DNA from: Mycobacteriaceae bacterium
Lineage (GTDB): Bacteria > Actinomycetota > Actinomycetes > Mycobacteriales > Mycobacteriaceae
Reading direction: 5' to 3'
NCBI GenBank assembly: GCA_029977845.1
Contig: JAPOKC010000001.1
Span: 1-64,000, forward strand
DNA length: 64,000 bases
The notes under the pieces are model-generated. The model searched no databases. It saw nothing but the letters and a program-made list of their open reading frames with translations, and was not told where the DNA came from. Numbering within the stretch: position 1 is the stretch's first letter; every line of letters begins with the position of its first letter. The position numbers were made by a program, and so were the translations under genes. Positions 42,112 to 54,435 of the stretch are shown here, one piece after another.

Positions 42112-42906
42112 TCAGCCGGCCGGGGCGGGTGCGGGAGCCGGTTCGGGTTCACCGGCCGGCGCGGGGGCCGGTTCCGGTTCGCCGGCGGGGGGAGCCGGGG
42201 CTGCCGGGGGTGCGTCGGCGAGGATGAAAGGCACTGAAGCCGAACGCAGATTGCCGAGCTGGACCACCAGGTTGTAGGTGCCGGCGCCGATCGGCTCACG
42301 CGGCAGCGGGCACTGCGGCGCTGAACCCATGCCGGTCCAGGTCACCTCGGTGGTCACCTGCTCTCCGGGATTGAAGGTCTTGACCAGGGTCTCGTTTGAC
42401 GGCGCGCAGTCCAGGTTCGACCACAGCCGGTTGTTGTCCAGTGAATACACGTAGGCGGCGAGCACGGCCGCACCAACATCGCGCTTGCAGGCGACGAGAC
42501 CGATGTTGGTCACGATCATGGTGAACTTCGGCTGATCACCGAGCAGGTACTGGGGGGCATTGGTGACGCCCTTGACCGCCAGCGTGGAGTCCGGGCAGTC
42601 GTCCCCGGGCTGCAAGACCGGAGGCGGTTCGACCGCCTCTGTCGGCGTGGGGGTGGGAGCAGCGCTGGATTCAGCCGGCGGAATGACCGGGGTCTTGTTC
42701 GGCGGCTGGGCGATCTGGGTGTTCTCGTTCTTGGCGGCGTTCTTTGAATCCGATCCGCCGAACAGTGCGATAGCGCCACCCACCAGCAGGGCGATCACCA
42801 GGAGCGCGATGCCGAGCGCCAATCCCCTGCGCCGCCAGTAGATTTGCGGCGGCAGGGGTCCATGCGGTTCAAGATCCAGCACGATCTCACGGTAATCCCA
42901 GGTCAC
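42112..42906 (-). CDS. membrane-anchored proline/glutamate-rich protein (Rv3587c-like)
   Basis: The 264-residue protein has a cytoplasmic start (MTWDYREIVLDLEPHGPLPPQIYWRRR) and a single membrane helix (about 30-50, LALGIALLVIALLVGGAIALF). An extracytoplasmic domain with paired Cys residues (PGDDCPDSTL, LVACKRDVG) follows, then a low-complexity tail of PAPAGEPEP repeats ending at the stop. Place and domain form match Rv3587c, between radA and canB. Function is unknown. The two GEPEPAPAPAG units are encoded by near-identical DNA. Confidence 0.85.
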   Translation of the reverse strand: MTWDYREIVLDLEPHGPLPPQIYWRRRGLALGIALLVIALLVGGAIALFGGSDSKNAAKNENTQIAQPPNKTPVIPPAESSAAPTPTPTEAVEPPPVLQPGDDCPDSTLAVKGVTNAPQYLLGDQPKFTMIVTNIGLVACKRDVGAAVLAAYVYSLDNNRLWSNLDCAPSNETLVKTFNPGEQVTTEVTWTGMGSAPQCPLPREPIGAGTYNLVVQLGNLRSASVPFILADAPPAAPAPPAGEPEPAPAPAGEPEPAPAPAPAG

Positions 42907-42937
42907 CGCTAGCCGTCCGACCCGAGTCGGCGTGTCG

Positions 42938-43552
42938 TTATTCGCCGATGTCGCCCAGGTGTTCGCGCAGCACTATCTGTCCATCGGCCAGCCGGTAGGT
43001 GACTCCGACGATCGCCAGTTCGCCGCGGCCCACCTGGTTGCTGATAGCGGTTGAACGCGTCAGCAACTGAGAGCCGGTCTCGATGACGTGCCGGGCCTCG
43101 AACTCGTCGACCCGGGTCAATCCCTCCCGGCGGCCCAGAAGCACGGACGGGGTGACGCGCTCCACCACGTCGCGAACGTACCCGCCGGGCACCGCACCCT
43201 GATCCAGCGCGTCGAGGGTCGCCTGGACCGCCCCACAGCTGTCGTGGCCGAGCACCACGACCAGCGGAACCTGGAGCACGGTGACCGCGTACTCGATGGA
43301 GCCCAGCACCGCCGAGTCGATGACGTGACCGGCGGTGCGCACCACGAACATGTCGCCGAGGCCCTGGTCGAAGATGATCTCCGCGGCCACCCGGCTGTCG
43401 GCACAGCCGAACACCACCGTCGACGGACGCTGGGCGACGGCAAGTCCGGCGCGGTGTTCGATGCTCTGGCTGGGGTGCTTGGGCCGGCCCGCGACGAACC
43501 GCTCGTTACCCTCCTTGAGTGCCTTCCACGCGGCGGCTGGAGTATTCGACAT
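42938..43552 (-). CDS. canB: beta-class carbonic anhydrase
   Basis: CanB interconverts CO2 and bicarbonate with a zinc cofactor. The 204-residue protein has the zinc Cys and Asp-Arg dyad in FGCADSRVA (near 51-59) and the second zinc pair in GHDSCGAV (His and Cys near 104-107). A 204-residue length is usual. The ATG at 43552 (MSNTPAAAWKALKEGNERF) matches the family; frame is open beyond it into mutY upstream DNA. It diverges from mutY over 37 bp. Confidence 0.95.
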   Translation of the reverse strand: MSNTPAAAWKALKEGNERFVAGRPKHPSQSIEHRAGLAVAQRPSTVVFGCADSRVAAEIIFDQGLGDMFVVRTAGHVIDSAVLGSIEYAVTVLQVPLVVVLGHDSCGAVQATLDALDQGAVPGGYVRDVVERVTPSVLLGRREGLTRVDEFEARHVIETGSQLLTRSTAISNQVGRGELAIVGVTYRLADGQIVLREHLGDIGE

Positions 43553-43589
43553 ACCCGGCATTCTGCCCTGCCAGTGGTGTGCCCGGCCG

Positions 43590-44468
43590 ATGAGCGTCCG
43601 GCATGCGGAACTGCTCGACTGGTACAGCCATGCGCGCCGCGACCTTCCCTGGCGCGTTTCCGGTGTCACGGCCTGGCAGATCATGGTCAGTGAGTTCATG
43701 TTGCAGCAGACCCCCGTCGCACGAGTGGCGCCGATCTGGATGGAATGGGTGACGCGGTGGCCCACGCCCTCGGCGACAGCCTCGGCCGGCGCCGCTGAAG
43801 TGCTTCGGGCCTGGGGCAAACTCGGCTATCCCCGCCGGGCGAAACGGCTTCACGAGTGTGCGACGGTGATCGCCGCCGACCACGGTGATGTGGTGCCCGA
43901 CGACGTCGACGTGCTGCTGACGCTGCCCGGCGTCGGCGCCTACACCGCACGGGCGGTTGCATGTTTCGCCTACGGCTCGAGGGTTCCCGTCGTGGACACC
44001 AACGTGCGACGGGTCATCGCCCGCGCCGTTCACGGACGGGCCGATGCGGGGTCCCCGTCCGCTGTTCGAGACCTCGCCGATGCCGAAGCACTGCTGCCGG
44101 AAGGTGAAGCCGCAGCGACTTTTTCGGCGGCGCTGATGGAATTGGGCGCAGTCGTGTGTACGGCACGAGCGCCCAAGTGTGCGGTCTGTCCGCTCTCTTC
44201 GTGCGCCTGGCGGGCGGCCGGGTGTCCACCGGGTGATGGACCGCGGCGGCCCACCCAGACCTACGCCGGCACAGATCGCCAGGTTCGCGGCAAGTTGCTC
44301 GACGTGCTGCGTGGCAGCGCGGTTCCGGTACGGCGCGCACAACTCGACGTGGTGTGGCTCACCGACACCGCGCAGCGCGACCGGGCGCTGGATTCGCTGC
44401 TCGTCGACGGGTTGGTGGAACAGACGGCCGACGGACGCTTTGCGTTGGCGGGCGAAGGCGAGCCTTAA
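43590..44468 (+). CDS. mutY: A/G-specific adenine glycosylase MutY
   Basis: MutY removes adenine mispaired with 8-oxoguanine. The 292-residue protein has the HhH-GPD core: SEFMLQQTPVARVAP, LPGVGAYTARAVACFAYG with the helix-hairpin-helix, catalytic Asp in VPVVDTNVRRV, and the [4Fe-4S] cluster cysteines in CTARAPKCAVCPLSSCAW. The C-terminal recognition domain is short. ATG start at 43590 is the first in frame after canB. The stop codon TAA lies within a TTAA shared with the convergent hydrolase stop. Confidence 0.96.
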   Translation: MSVRHAELLDWYSHARRDLPWRVSGVTAWQIMVSEFMLQQTPVARVAPIWMEWVTRWPTPSATASAGAAEVLRAWGKLGYPRRAKRLHECATVIAADHGDVVPDDVDVLLTLPGVGAYTARAVACFAYGSRVPVVDTNVRRVIARAVHGRADAGSPSAVRDLADAEALLPEGEAAATFSAALMELGAVVCTARAPKCAVCPLSSCAWRAAGCPPGDGPRRPTQTYAGTDRQVRGKLLDVLRGSAVPVRRAQLDVVWLTDTAQRDRALDSLLVDGLVEQTADGRFALAGEGEP

Positions 44469-45223
44469 AGCTCGCCGAGGAACTCCTCGACGACCTCGCG
44501 GTAACGCTCCGGGGCGTCGTCGTGTACCAGGTGACCGGCCCCGAGGACTCGTACGTAAGTCGTAGGGCCACTGGCGATTTCGCGCATCCTCTCCATCTGC
44601 CCGGGTGGAGCGACCGAGTCGCCGGCCTCGATCAGCAGCACCGGCGCCCGCACGGCCTGCCACTGTGTCCAGAAGTCGCGTGTCCCCCACTCCCCCGCGA
44701 TCGCGATCCAGCGCTCGGGGTGGCCGTGAAGCCGCCAGCCGGTCTCGGTGCGGTCGAAGGCCTCCAGGAAGTAACGCCCCGCCACCGGCCCGAACTCGGC
44801 GAGAACCGCTTCGGCGGAATCGAATTCGACCGGCAGCGAATGTAACCAGGGCTCCCACGCGCCCACGGTGCGACCGACGAAGTCCGGCGCCATGTCCTCG
44901 ACCACCACAGCCGCGACCAATTCCGGGCGTTCGGCGGCCAGGCACCAGGAGTGCAGGGCACCCATCGAATGGCCGATCAGCACCGCCGGCACTCCCAGGG
45001 ACTCCACTGCCGCGCCGAGTTCGGCGACGAACTTCTCTGTGCTGATCCGATCGGAATCGTCCTGCCGGCCCCGATGCCAGGGCGCGTCGTAGGTGTGCAC
45101 CGCGCCGAGCCGGGTAAGCCACGGCAGCTGGCGAGCCCAGGTGCTGCCGCGGCCCATCAGGCCGTGCACCAGTACCAGCGGGCGCCCGGTGCCGCCGCGG
45201 TAGGTCAGCGCTGCGGAACTCAC
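44465..45223 (-). CDS. alpha/beta hydrolase (Rv3591c-like)
   Basis: The 252-residue protein has the oxyanion segment LVHGLMGRGSTW, the nucleophile Ser in GHSMGALHSW, an acid in LIEAGDSV and the late His in GAGHLVHDD. The substrate is not known. The GTG at 45223 (VSSAALTYRGGTG) matches the family length. It lies between mutY (convergent, stop overlap) and mhuD (divergent, 28 bp). Confidence 0.9.
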   Translation of the reverse strand: MSSAALTYRGGTGRPLVLVHGLMGRGSTWARQLPWLTRLGAVHTYDAPWHRGRQDDSDRISTEKFVAELGAAVESLGVPAVLIGHSMGALHSWCLAAERPELVAAVVVEDMAPDFVGRTVGAWEPWLHSLPVEFDSAEAVLAEFGPVAGRYFLEAFDRTETGWRLHGHPERWIAIAGEWGTRDFWTQWQAVRAPVLLIEAGDSVAPPGQMERMREIASGPTTYVRVLGAGHLVHDDAPERYREVVEEFLGEL

Positions 45224-45251
45224 CGTCTCATCTTGCCGGTAACCTGGCGCC

Positions 45252-45569
45252 ATGACCGTTGTGAAGATCAACGCAATCGAGGTACCCGCGGGCGCCGGCC
45301 CGGAACTGGAGAAGCGGTTCGGCAACCGCGCCCACGCCGTCGACAAACAGCCCGGGTTCCTGGGATTCCAGCTGCTTCGGCCGGTCAAGGGCGACAACCG
45401 CTACTTCGTGGTGACCAAGTGGGAGTCCGAGGAGGCCTTCCAGGCCTGGGTCAGCGGCCCGGCGGTCCATGCCCACGCAGGTGAGCGGGCAAATCCGGTG
45501 TCCACCGGCGCTCAACTGCTCGAGTTCGAGGTCGTGCTCGACGTTGCCGGCCCCAACCCCGAGGGGTAG
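45252..45569 (+). CDS. mhuD: heme-degrading monooxygenase MhuD
   Basis: MhuD releases iron from host-derived heme, forming mycobilin products without carbon monoxide. The 105-residue protein is a single ABM ferredoxin-like domain of the usual length. The three residues essential in H37Rv MhuD are all present at the same positions: Asn7, Trp66 and His75. No heme exporter or receptor is in the window. The ATG is well placed 28 bp after the divergent hydrolase start. Confidence 0.97.
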   Translation: MTVVKINAIEVPAGAGPELEKRFGNRAHAVDKQPGFLGFQLLRPVKGDNRYFVVTKWESEEAFQAWVSGPAVHAHAGERANPVSTGAQLLEFEVVLDVAGPNPEG

Positions 45570-46905
45570 CACCCGCCGCGGTGTCCGGCGTGCGTTGGCG
45601 CTGGCCGCTGCGATCGCATCGGCGTCGACTCTGGTCACCGGCTGCGCCCAGCCCGGTGCCCCGGCGGCCAATTCCGGCGTGCGCATCGAGACCAACACCC
45701 CGCAGGGTGTGCGCGCCCAGCAGGTGATGGACATGCTCAACTCCGACTGGCCGATCGGAACGCAGAGCATTGCGACCCTTGCCGCACCGGACATGATCGA
45801 GCCGATCACAGCCACCATGGATTCGTTGTGGTGGGACCGCCCCTACACGCTGACGGGTGCCGAGGTGGGCGCCGGCTGGGCACGGCTTCATCTGATCAGT
45901 TCGTTCGGCGCGCGTCAGGAAATCGACCTGCACACCAACGACCAGACCTGGGTCAACCGACTGACCGTCACGACCCAGAAACCGAAGATCGAATCGTGGC
46001 AGGATGTCGACGCAGCTCTCAGCCAGACCGGTGCCCGCTACTCCTACATGGTGTCGAAGGTGAACAACGGCCGCTGCGAAAAGATCGCCGGCACAAACAC
46101 TTCCGAGTCCCTGCCGCTGGCTTCGATATTCAAGACCTACGTGTTGTTCGCAGTCGAGCGTGCGGTGCTGGCCGGTCAGGTGCACTGGGACGACCCGCTC
46201 ATCATCACCAGCGAGGCCAAGAAACTTGGTTCCTCCGGATTCGACAAACTGCCCCGGGGATCGACCATCACCGTTCGTCAGGCGGCCGGAAAGATGATCG
46301 CCACGAGTGACAACATGGCCACAGATCTGCTGATCGAAAGGGTCGGCATCGGCGCCGTCGAGCAGGCGCTGGTTGCTGCCGGACATCACGATCCTGCGAG
46401 CATGACGCCGTTCCCGACCATGAGGGAGATCTTCTCGATCGGGTGGGGCAATCCGGATGTCCGGACCCAGTGGAAAGCGGCCGACGATGCCGGGCGCATC
46501 GCCCTCCTGCGCGAAGCCAATTCACGCCCTTACGAGCCGGACCCCCAGCGCGCCCACTCCCCCGCGTCGGTTTACGGGGCCGAGTGGTACGGCAGTGCGG
46601 AGGACATCTGCCGGATTCACGCCGATTTGCAGAAGAACGCGGTCGGCGTCGCAAAACCGGTGCGGGCGATCATGTCGGAGATTCCCGGTATCGACCTGGA
46701 CCGCGGCGAATGGCCCTATATCGGTGCCAAGGCCGGGAACCTGCCCGGTGACCTGACCTTCAGTTGGTACGCCGAGGACCGCACCGGTCAGGCCTGGGTG
46801 GTCAGTTTCCAGTTGAACTGGCCGCGGTATCACAGCCCGGCTGCCGGCGGCTGGGTGATGACGATCGTCAAGCAGGTGTTCGGGATGCTCCCGCGCTACC
46901 GCTGA
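45544..46905 (+). CDS. lpqF: lipoprotein LpqF, serine beta-lactamase-fold hydrolase
   Basis: The 453-residue protein has a lipoprotein signal (RRALALAAAIASASTLVTGC) and a class A beta-lactamase-like fold. Motifs are SxxK in PLASIFKTYVLF, SDN in IATSDNMATDLL and KAG in IGAKAGNLPG, in place of KTG. In mycobacteria LpqF affects cell-wall lipomannan metabolism and is not a classical penicillinase. The TTG start at 45544 lies inside mhuD (26 bp before its stop) and gives the family length (452 in H37Rv). An ATG further upstream (45469) would give an unusually long N-terminus. Confidence 0.85.
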   Translation: MPAPTPRGSTRRGVRRALALAAAIASASTLVTGCAQPGAPAANSGVRIETNTPQGVRAQQVMDMLNSDWPIGTQSIATLAAPDMIEPITATMDSLWWDRPYTLTGAEVGAGWARLHLISSFGARQEIDLHTNDQTWVNRLTVTTQKPKIESWQDVDAALSQTGARYSYMVSKVNNGRCEKIAGTNTSESLPLASIFKTYVLFAVERAVLAGQVHWDDPLIITSEAKKLGSSGFDKLPRGSTITVRQAAGKMIATSDNMATDLLIERVGIGAVEQALVAAGHHDPASMTPFPTMREIFSIGWGNPDVRTQWKAADDAGRIALLREANSRPYEPDPQRAHSPASVYGAEWYGSAEDICRIHADLQKNAVGVAKPVRAIMSEIPGIDLDRGEWPYIGAKAGNLPGDLTFSWYAEDRTGQAWVVSFQLNWPRYHSPAAGGWVMTIVKQVFGMLPRYR

Positions 46906-46950
46906 CACGAGAACGGGCGGCCACCATCAGGTGACCGCCCGTCCTCGTGT
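46905..46950. terminator. bidirectional terminator between lpqF and clpC1
   Basis: A 21-bp inverted repeat with three perfect blocks (ACACGAG/CTCGTGT, ACGGGCGG/CCGCCCGT, CACC/GGTG) surrounds a 4-nt loop ATCA. It begins at the last base of the lpqF stop codon and separates it from the convergent clpC1 gene. Confidence 0.8.
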
Positions 46951-46956
46951 CTGGCG

Positions 46957-49476
<2,520 letters not shown>

Positions 49477-49683
49477 CGCCTGCTACCTGCTTCCCTCACC
49501 TGGGTGTCGCGACGTGCAGCGCGCACCTGATAGACCACTCTAATGGGCGGACCGGGGGAGTGTTCTCCCCTGTTCGGGGTACCCGCCCACAGGCGGTGGA
49601 CACAGCAAGTCAACGCCGCGGGCGGCAAAACCCTTCCCGGTCGGGGCAGGCTTCGCGGGCAGCGAAAAATCAGCGGAAACCCC

Positions 49684-49716
49684 CAACCGGCGGCTCAACC
49701 GGCGGCTCAACTGGCG
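49684..49716. repeat. 12-bp tandem repeat containing the lsr2 stop codon
   Basis: Units AACCGGCGGCTC at 49685-49696 and 49697-49708, followed by the related AACTGGCGGCGT, repeat the last codons of lsr2. The lsr2 C-terminus (Ala-Ala-Ser-stop on the minus strand) lies in the third unit, so the repeats carry extra in-frame TGA codons after the gene. Confidence 0.75.
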
Positions 49717-50051
49717 GCGTGGAAGGCCTCGATGATTTCGGCCGGAATCCGGCCCCGGGTCGACACCTTGTGACCGTTGCGGCGGGCCCATTCCCGGATG
49801 GCGGCACTCTGTTCCCGGTCGATCGAGGCCCGGCCGCGGCCCGAGGAGCCGCCCGGGCGGCCACGGCGGCGACCGCCGACGCGACGGCCGGCGTCGATCC
49901 ACTGCTTGAAATCGTCGCGGATTTTCTTGGCATTCCTGGCCGAAAGGTCGATCTCGTAACTGACCCCGTCAATCGAGAATTCGACCGTTTCGTCGGCGGG
50001 TCCCTCGCCGTCGAAATCGTCGACGAGTGTGACGGTCACTTTTTTGGCCAT
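49707..50051 (-). CDS. lsr2: nucleoid-associated protein Lsr2
   Basis: Lsr2 is the mycobacterial H-NS analogue that binds AT-rich DNA and silences acquired genes. The 114-residue protein has an N-terminal oligomerisation beta domain ([20 protein letters not shown]) and a Gly/Arg-rich linker ([16 protein letters not shown]). A C-terminal DNA-binding domain with the AT-hook-like RGR motif follows, in [20 protein letters not shown]. The ATG at 50051 has a GAGGA ribosome site. The stop lies inside a 12-bp tandem repeat. Confidence 0.97.
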   Translation of the reverse strand: MAKKVTVTLVDDFDGEGPADETVEFSIDGVSYEIDLSARNAKKIRDDFKQWIDAGRRVGGRRRGRPGGSSGRGRASIDREQSAAIREWARRNGHKVSTRGRIPAEIIEAFHAAS

Positions 50052-50152
50052 GATTCCTCGGATTTTCCGGTTCGAGCGCATTCGATTAATTTCTCAAGGC
50101 CAATCTGCCATAACTTGGGACGGAAATACAACGCCATTTGAATCGGCGCAGT

Positions 50153-51682
50153 TCAGTTGCCGTGCCGCTTGACAATAGGGAACAAAACGGTCTCCCTAAT
50201 TGACAGCCCGGTCAGCGCCATCAACAAGCGGTCAAGCCCCATTCCGGTTCCCGTGGTGGGCGGCATTCCGTATTCCATTGCCGCGAGAAAGTCCTCATCA
50301 AGCGCCATTGCCTCGTCATCGCCGGCAGCCGCCGCCCGGGCCTGGGCCTCGAATCGCTCCCGCTGAATGATCGGGTCGACCAGCTCGGAATACCCGGTGG
50401 CCAGCTCAAACCCCCGGACGTAGAGGTCCCATTTCTCGGTGACGCCGGCGATGCTGCGATGCGCCCGGGTCAGCGGAGTGGTTTCGACCGGGAAATCCTT
50501 GACAAATGTCGGGGCCGACAATAAGTCGCCAACGGTATGTTCCCAGAGTTCTTCCACGAGTTTTCCGTGGCCGTATCCGCGGTCACGCGGAATCTCTACG
50601 CCGAGCCGGTCGGCAATGCCGAGCAGGTAATCCGGTGGAGTTTCCGGTGTTATCTCCTCACCGAGGGCCGCCGACAGCGATGGGTACATTTGCAGCGATT
50701 GCCATTCCCCGTCGAGGTCGTAAACCGTGCCGTCGGCCAACGGCACCTGTCGTGTGCCGATTGCCTCGTCGGCCACTTCCTGGACGAGTTCTCGGATCAT
50801 CAGAGCGGAATCGTCGTAAGTTCCCCATGCCTGATAAGTCTCGAGCATCGCGAATTCGGGGGAGTGAGTGGAATCAGCGCCCTCATTGCGGAAATTCCGG
50901 TTCAGTTCGAACACCTTCTCCAGGCCGCCGACGACGCAGCGCTTGAGGAACAGCTCCGGGGCGATCCGCAGGTAGAGATCGGCATCCAGGGCATTGGAAT
51001 GGGTGATGAAGGGCCGGGCGGCGGCACCCCCGGCCAGAGTCTGCAGCATCGGCGTCTCGACCTCGAGGAACCCCCGTCGTTCCAGGCCGTTGCGCAGCGC
51101 CCGCACCACCGCGACGCGCTGGCGGGCCACCGCACGCGCCTGTGGCCGCACGATCAGGTCGACGTAGCGCTGACGGACCCGGGACTCCTCGTTCATCTCC
51201 TTGTGGGCCACCGGAAGGGGTCGCAGGGCCTTGGCCGCCATCTGCCAGGAATCGGCCAGCACGGACAGCTCACCGCGCCGTGAACTGATCACCTCGCCGC
51301 GGACGAAGACGATGTCGCCGAGATCGACATCCGACTTCCAGGCCTCCAGTTCGGCCTCTCCGACACCGGCCAGGCTGATCATCGCCTGCAGTTGGGTCCC
51401 GTCGCCCTCCTGCAGGGTGGCAAAACACAGCTTGCCGGAGTTGCGGGCGAAGACCACCCGCCCGGTGACACCCACCACCTGTCCGGTGCTGGTGTCGGCC
51501 GGGAGGTCCGGATGGGCGGAACGAACCTCGGCCAGGGAGTGGGTGCGCGCGACGGCGACCGGGTAGGGCTCGCGGCCCTCTGCCAGCAGCCGCTCCCGCT
51601 TGCCCTGCCGGATGCGGAACTGCTCGGGCAGGTCGGCGTTGTCCGGGTCGGACTGCTGCTGGCCGGGGTCGGCATCACTCAC
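50153..51682 (-). CDS. lysS: lysyl-tRNA synthetase (class II)
   Basis: LysS charges tRNA-Lys. The 509-residue protein has an N-terminal OB-fold anticodon-binding domain (up to about 150). The catalytic core carries class II motifs: [18 protein letters not shown], motif 2 [18 protein letters not shown] and motif 3 [13 protein letters not shown] near the C-terminus. It is the cytosolic house-keeping enzyme, not the lysyl-phosphatidylglycerol LysX. It lies 101 bp upstream of lsr2; the coaX stop is 24 bp further upstream of lysS, so the genes form a leftward series. Confidence 0.96.
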   Translation of the reverse strand: MSDADPGQQQSDPDNADLPEQFRIRQGKRERLLAEGREPYPVAVARTHSLAEVRSAHPDLPADTSTGQVVGVTGRVVFARNSGKLCFATLQEGDGTQLQAMISLAGVGEAELEAWKSDVDLGDIVFVRGEVISSRRGELSVLADSWQMAAKALRPLPVAHKEMNEESRVRQRYVDLIVRPQARAVARQRVAVVRALRNGLERRGFLEVETPMLQTLAGGAAARPFITHSNALDADLYLRIAPELFLKRCVVGGLEKVFELNRNFRNEGADSTHSPEFAMLETYQAWGTYDDSALMIRELVQEVADEAIGTRQVPLADGTVYDLDGEWQSLQMYPSLSAALGEEITPETPPDYLLGIADRLGVEIPRDRGYGHGKLVEELWEHTVGDLLSAPTFVKDFPVETTPLTRAHRSIAGVTEKWDLYVRGFELATGYSELVDPIIQRERFEAQARAAAAGDDEAMALDEDFLAAMEYGMPPTTGTGMGLDRLLMALTGLSIRETVLFPIVKRHGN

Positions 51683-51706
51683 GGCGTGCCAGCTTAGAGG
51701 TCGTTC

Positions 51707-52522
51707 TCAGCGGCCGGGCTTGAGACGGCCGCGTTGGCCGTCCTGATTGCGCTCGAACACCAGCCGCAGACCGTCGAGAGTCAGGTGTTCGTCGTAGCGG
51801 GCCGGGGTGCTCAGGTCGGGCAGCAGCAGCGGTGCGGTGTGGCCGGTCGCGACAACCACGACGTCGCCCCCGGCGAACCCGTCAACATCGGCTCGGATCC
51901 GCGCCACCAACCCGTCGACCAGACCGGCGAATCCGAACACCGCGCCGGACTGCATGCATTCCACGGTGTTCTTGCCGATCACCGACCGCGGCCGGGTGAG
52001 TTCGACCCGTCGCAAGGCCGCTGAGCGGGCGGCCGCCGCATCCGAGGACACCTGTACGCCGGGAGCGATTGCACCGCCGAGGAATTCGCCCTTGGCCGAG
52101 ACCACGTCGACACAGATCGACGAGCCGAAGTCGACCACGATCGCAGCCGCCTGGAACTTCGCGTAGGCGGCCAGGCAGTTGACGATCCGGTCCGCACCAA
52201 CCTCTTTCGGATTGTCCACCAGCAGCGGAATACCGGTCCGCACCCCTGGTTCGATCAGCACATGCGGCACAGCGGGCCAGTACTGGCCGAGCATCACCCG
52301 CACCTCGTGCAACACCGAGGGCACCGTCGACAGTCCGGTCACGCCGGTGAGACGTTCGGAATCGTCGCCGATCAAGCCCTCGATGGTGAGTGCGAGCTCG
52401 TCGGCGGTGACCTCCGGCTCGGTGCGAATCCTCCAGTGCTGCACCACCTTCGCGTGGTCACCCGAACCGGACAGTAGACCCACGACTGTGTGGGTGTTGC
52501 GGACGTCAATGGCGAGCAGCAT
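51707..52522 (-). CDS. coaX: type III pantothenate kinase
   Basis: CoaX phosphorylates pantothenate in coenzyme A synthesis. The 271-residue protein begins with the ASKHA-fold phosphate-1 motif [17 protein letters not shown]. It also has [42 protein letters not shown] and the late [10 protein letters not shown]. Its ATG overlaps the panC stop by 1 bp (TGATG). In H37Rv panD lies between panC and coaX; here they abut directly. Confidence 0.94.
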   Translation of the reverse strand: MLLAIDVRNTHTVVGLLSGSGDHAKVVQHWRIRTEPEVTADELALTIEGLIGDDSERLTGVTGLSTVPSVLHEVRVMLGQYWPAVPHVLIEPGVRTGIPLLVDNPKEVGADRIVNCLAAYAKFQAAAIVVDFGSSICVDVVSAKGEFLGGAIAPGVQVSSDAAAARSAALRRVELTRPRSVIGKNTVECMQSGAVFGFAGLVDGLVARIRADVDGFAGGDVVVVATGHTAPLLLPDLSTPARYDEHLTLDGLRLVFERNQDGQRGRLKPGR

Positions 52523-53445
52523 CAGTTCCGCCAGGGGATTTCGTGGTGGTCGGGCTCAGCGGCGAACTCGGCGCCCGGGAGGTCGATGGCGATGTTGTCC
52601 AGCAGGCGGGTTTTGCCCAGTCGGCCGGCGACCAGCAGCCGTGCCGGGCCGACCGCAGGGGTGGGTTCCAGACCCGGACCGCGCAGTTCGAGGTAGTCGA
52701 CGGCAATCGCGGGAACCTCGTCGAGCACCGCCCGAGCCGCGTCGAGCACCGCCGCCGGGCCGCCGCCTGCCGCGTATGCGCCGGCCAACAAAGCCGCCGA
52801 CAGTGCCCCGGCCTGCTCACGTTCTTCGGGGGAGAGGTAAACGTTTCGCGAGGACTTCGCCAAGCCGTCGGGCTCGCGGACAGTCGGAACTCCGACGATG
52901 CGGACGTCGACGTTGAGGTCGCTGACCATCTGCCGGATCAGCGTCAACTGCTGGTAATCCTTCTCTCCGAAGAAGGCGCGATCGGGTCCCACGATCTGCA
53001 GCAGTTTCAGGACCACGGTGAGCATTCCGGCGAAATGCGTCGGCCGAAAGGCCCCTTCGAGTTCATCGCCCAACGGTCCCGGATGGACGGTGGTGCGTGG
53101 TCCGTGCGGGTACATCGTGTTGGGGGTGGGGGTGAACGCCACCTCGACGCCTTCACCACCGAGCAGTTCGAGGTCGGCCTCCAAAGGGCGGGGGTAGGCG
53201 TCCAGATCCTCCCCGGCCCCGAACTGCAACGGATTGACGAATATGGACGCCACCACCACCGCGCCGGGCACCCGTTTCGCGGCGTGCACCAAGGCCAGGT
53301 GGCCCTCGTGCAGCGCACCCATCGTTGGAACCAGCATCACCCTCCGGCCGGTGTGGCGCAGCGCGCGGGTCACTTCCGAGACGGCGCGTGGGGTCGGGTA
53401 CACGTTCAGTTCGCGGGCACTGAATTGTGGGGCTCTGGCTGTCAT
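52522..53445 (-). CDS. panC: pantothenate synthetase
   Basis: PanC joins pantoate and beta-alanine with ATP to make pantothenate. The 307-residue protein has the HIGH-type motif [14 protein letters not shown], the [20 protein letters not shown] segment, the FGEKDYQQL motif and the KMSKS-like SSRNVYLS near 195. The length is close to H37Rv (309). It overlaps the upstream Rv3603c-like gene by 4 bp and coaX by 1 bp. The usual panD, which makes beta-alanine, is missing from this operon. Confidence 0.96.
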   Translation of the reverse strand: MTARAPQFSARELNVYPTPRAVSEVTRALRHTGRRVMLVPTMGALHEGHLALVHAAKRVPGAVVVASIFVNPLQFGAGEDLDAYPRPLEADLELLGGEGVEVAFTPTPNTMYPHGPRTTVHPGPLGDELEGAFRPTHFAGMLTVVLKLLQIVGPDRAFFGEKDYQQLTLIRQMVSDLNVDVRIVGVPTVREPDGLAKSSRNVYLSPEEREQAGALSAALLAGAYAAGGGPAAVLDAARAVLDEVPAIAVDYLELRGPGLEPTPAVGPARLLVAGRLGKTRLLDNIAIDLPGAEFAAEPDHHEIPWRN

Positions 53446-54359
53446 GGCGAACCGTCCAACACGGCGAAGACCTCCTGCGGGGCATGCGCGCGCTGCGCAG
53501 TTCTCAGCGAGTCGGCGCGGTAGGCGCGCGCCAGTTGCGGGTCGACGTCGTTCAGCGCTGCCAGATGTGCGGCGACGGCGTCGGCGTCACCGCGGGCCAC
53601 CGGTCCGGTGAGCGCGGCCTGCCCGCGCTGCAGGGTGTTCTCCAGCGCCGCTCTGGCCAGCGGGGCCAGGATGCGTTCGGCGAGGCCGCCGGGGGAGTCG
53701 ACGACCAGGTCCTGTCCGAGCAGTTCCTGACCGGAGAGGGCGGCACGCAACGCCTCGACGGCGTCGGCGACCAGGGTGACCATGTGGTTGCTGCCGTGGG
53801 CGAGCGCGGCGTGATAGAGGGTCCGGGCGTCTTCCCGGACCCGGAACGGCTCGCCGCCGATCTCCAGAACCAGCGACTGGGCGATCGCATATCCGGTCTC
53901 GTCGGCGGCGGTCACCCCGAAGCAGGTTTCGGAGAGTCGTTCGACGTCCTCGTCGGCGCCGGTGAAGGTCATCGCCGGGTGAATGGCCAGCGGTAGGCAG
54001 CCTTGTTCGGTCAGCGGGGCGAGCACCCCGACGCCGTTGGCCCCCGAGGTGTGCGCGACGATCGTGCCGCGGCGGACCGCCCCGGTGGCCGCCAGACCTT
54101 TGACCAACCCGGGAAGCTCGGCGTCCGGAACGGTGAGCAGCAGCAACTCGGCGCTGTCCGCGACCTCCGGGACGGCCAGGATCGGGGTCTCCGGCAGCCG
54201 GCGTTCGGTGAGCCGCCGCGATGCTGTCGAGATCGCGCTGCAGGCCACCACCACATGCTCGGCCCGTTCCAGCGCCATACCCAGTGCGGTTCCGACCCGC
54301 CCGCCGGCGATGATGCCGACTTTCAGCCGGGCCGGACGCAAGCCGTTGGGGGTCCCCAC
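53442..54359 (-). CDS. Rossmann-fold DUF2520 protein (Rv3603c-like)
   Basis: The 305-residue protein has an N-terminal Rossmann nucleotide-binding motif ([20 protein letters not shown]). A DUF2520-type C-terminal half follows, with [13 protein letters not shown] and [16 protein letters not shown]. Such proteins resemble NADP-dependent ketopantoate-reductase-like enzymes and sit in the panC operon of actinobacteria. This has led to suggestions of a role in pantothenate synthesis, but no direct substrate is established. GTG start; it overlaps panC. Confidence 0.85.
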   Translation of the reverse strand: MGTPNGLRPARLKVGIIAGGRVGTALGMALERAEHVVVACSAISTASRRLTERRLPETPILAVPEVADSAELLLLTVPDAELPGLVKGLAATGAVRRGTIVAHTSGANGVGVLAPLTEQGCLPLAIHPAMTFTGADEDVERLSETCFGVTAADETGYAIAQSLVLEIGGEPFRVREDARTLYHAALAHGSNHMVTLVADAVEALRAALSGQELLGQDLVVDSPGGLAERILAPLARAALENTLQRGQAALTGPVARGDADAVAAHLAALNDVDPQLARAYRADSLRTAQRAHAPQEVFAVLDGSP

Positions 54360-54435
54360 CTCGACGACCTCGCTGACTTCATGACTGTTCCGGTCCCGCG
54401 GCGCGGGTACCGGACGGATGCGAAAAGTCTATCGG

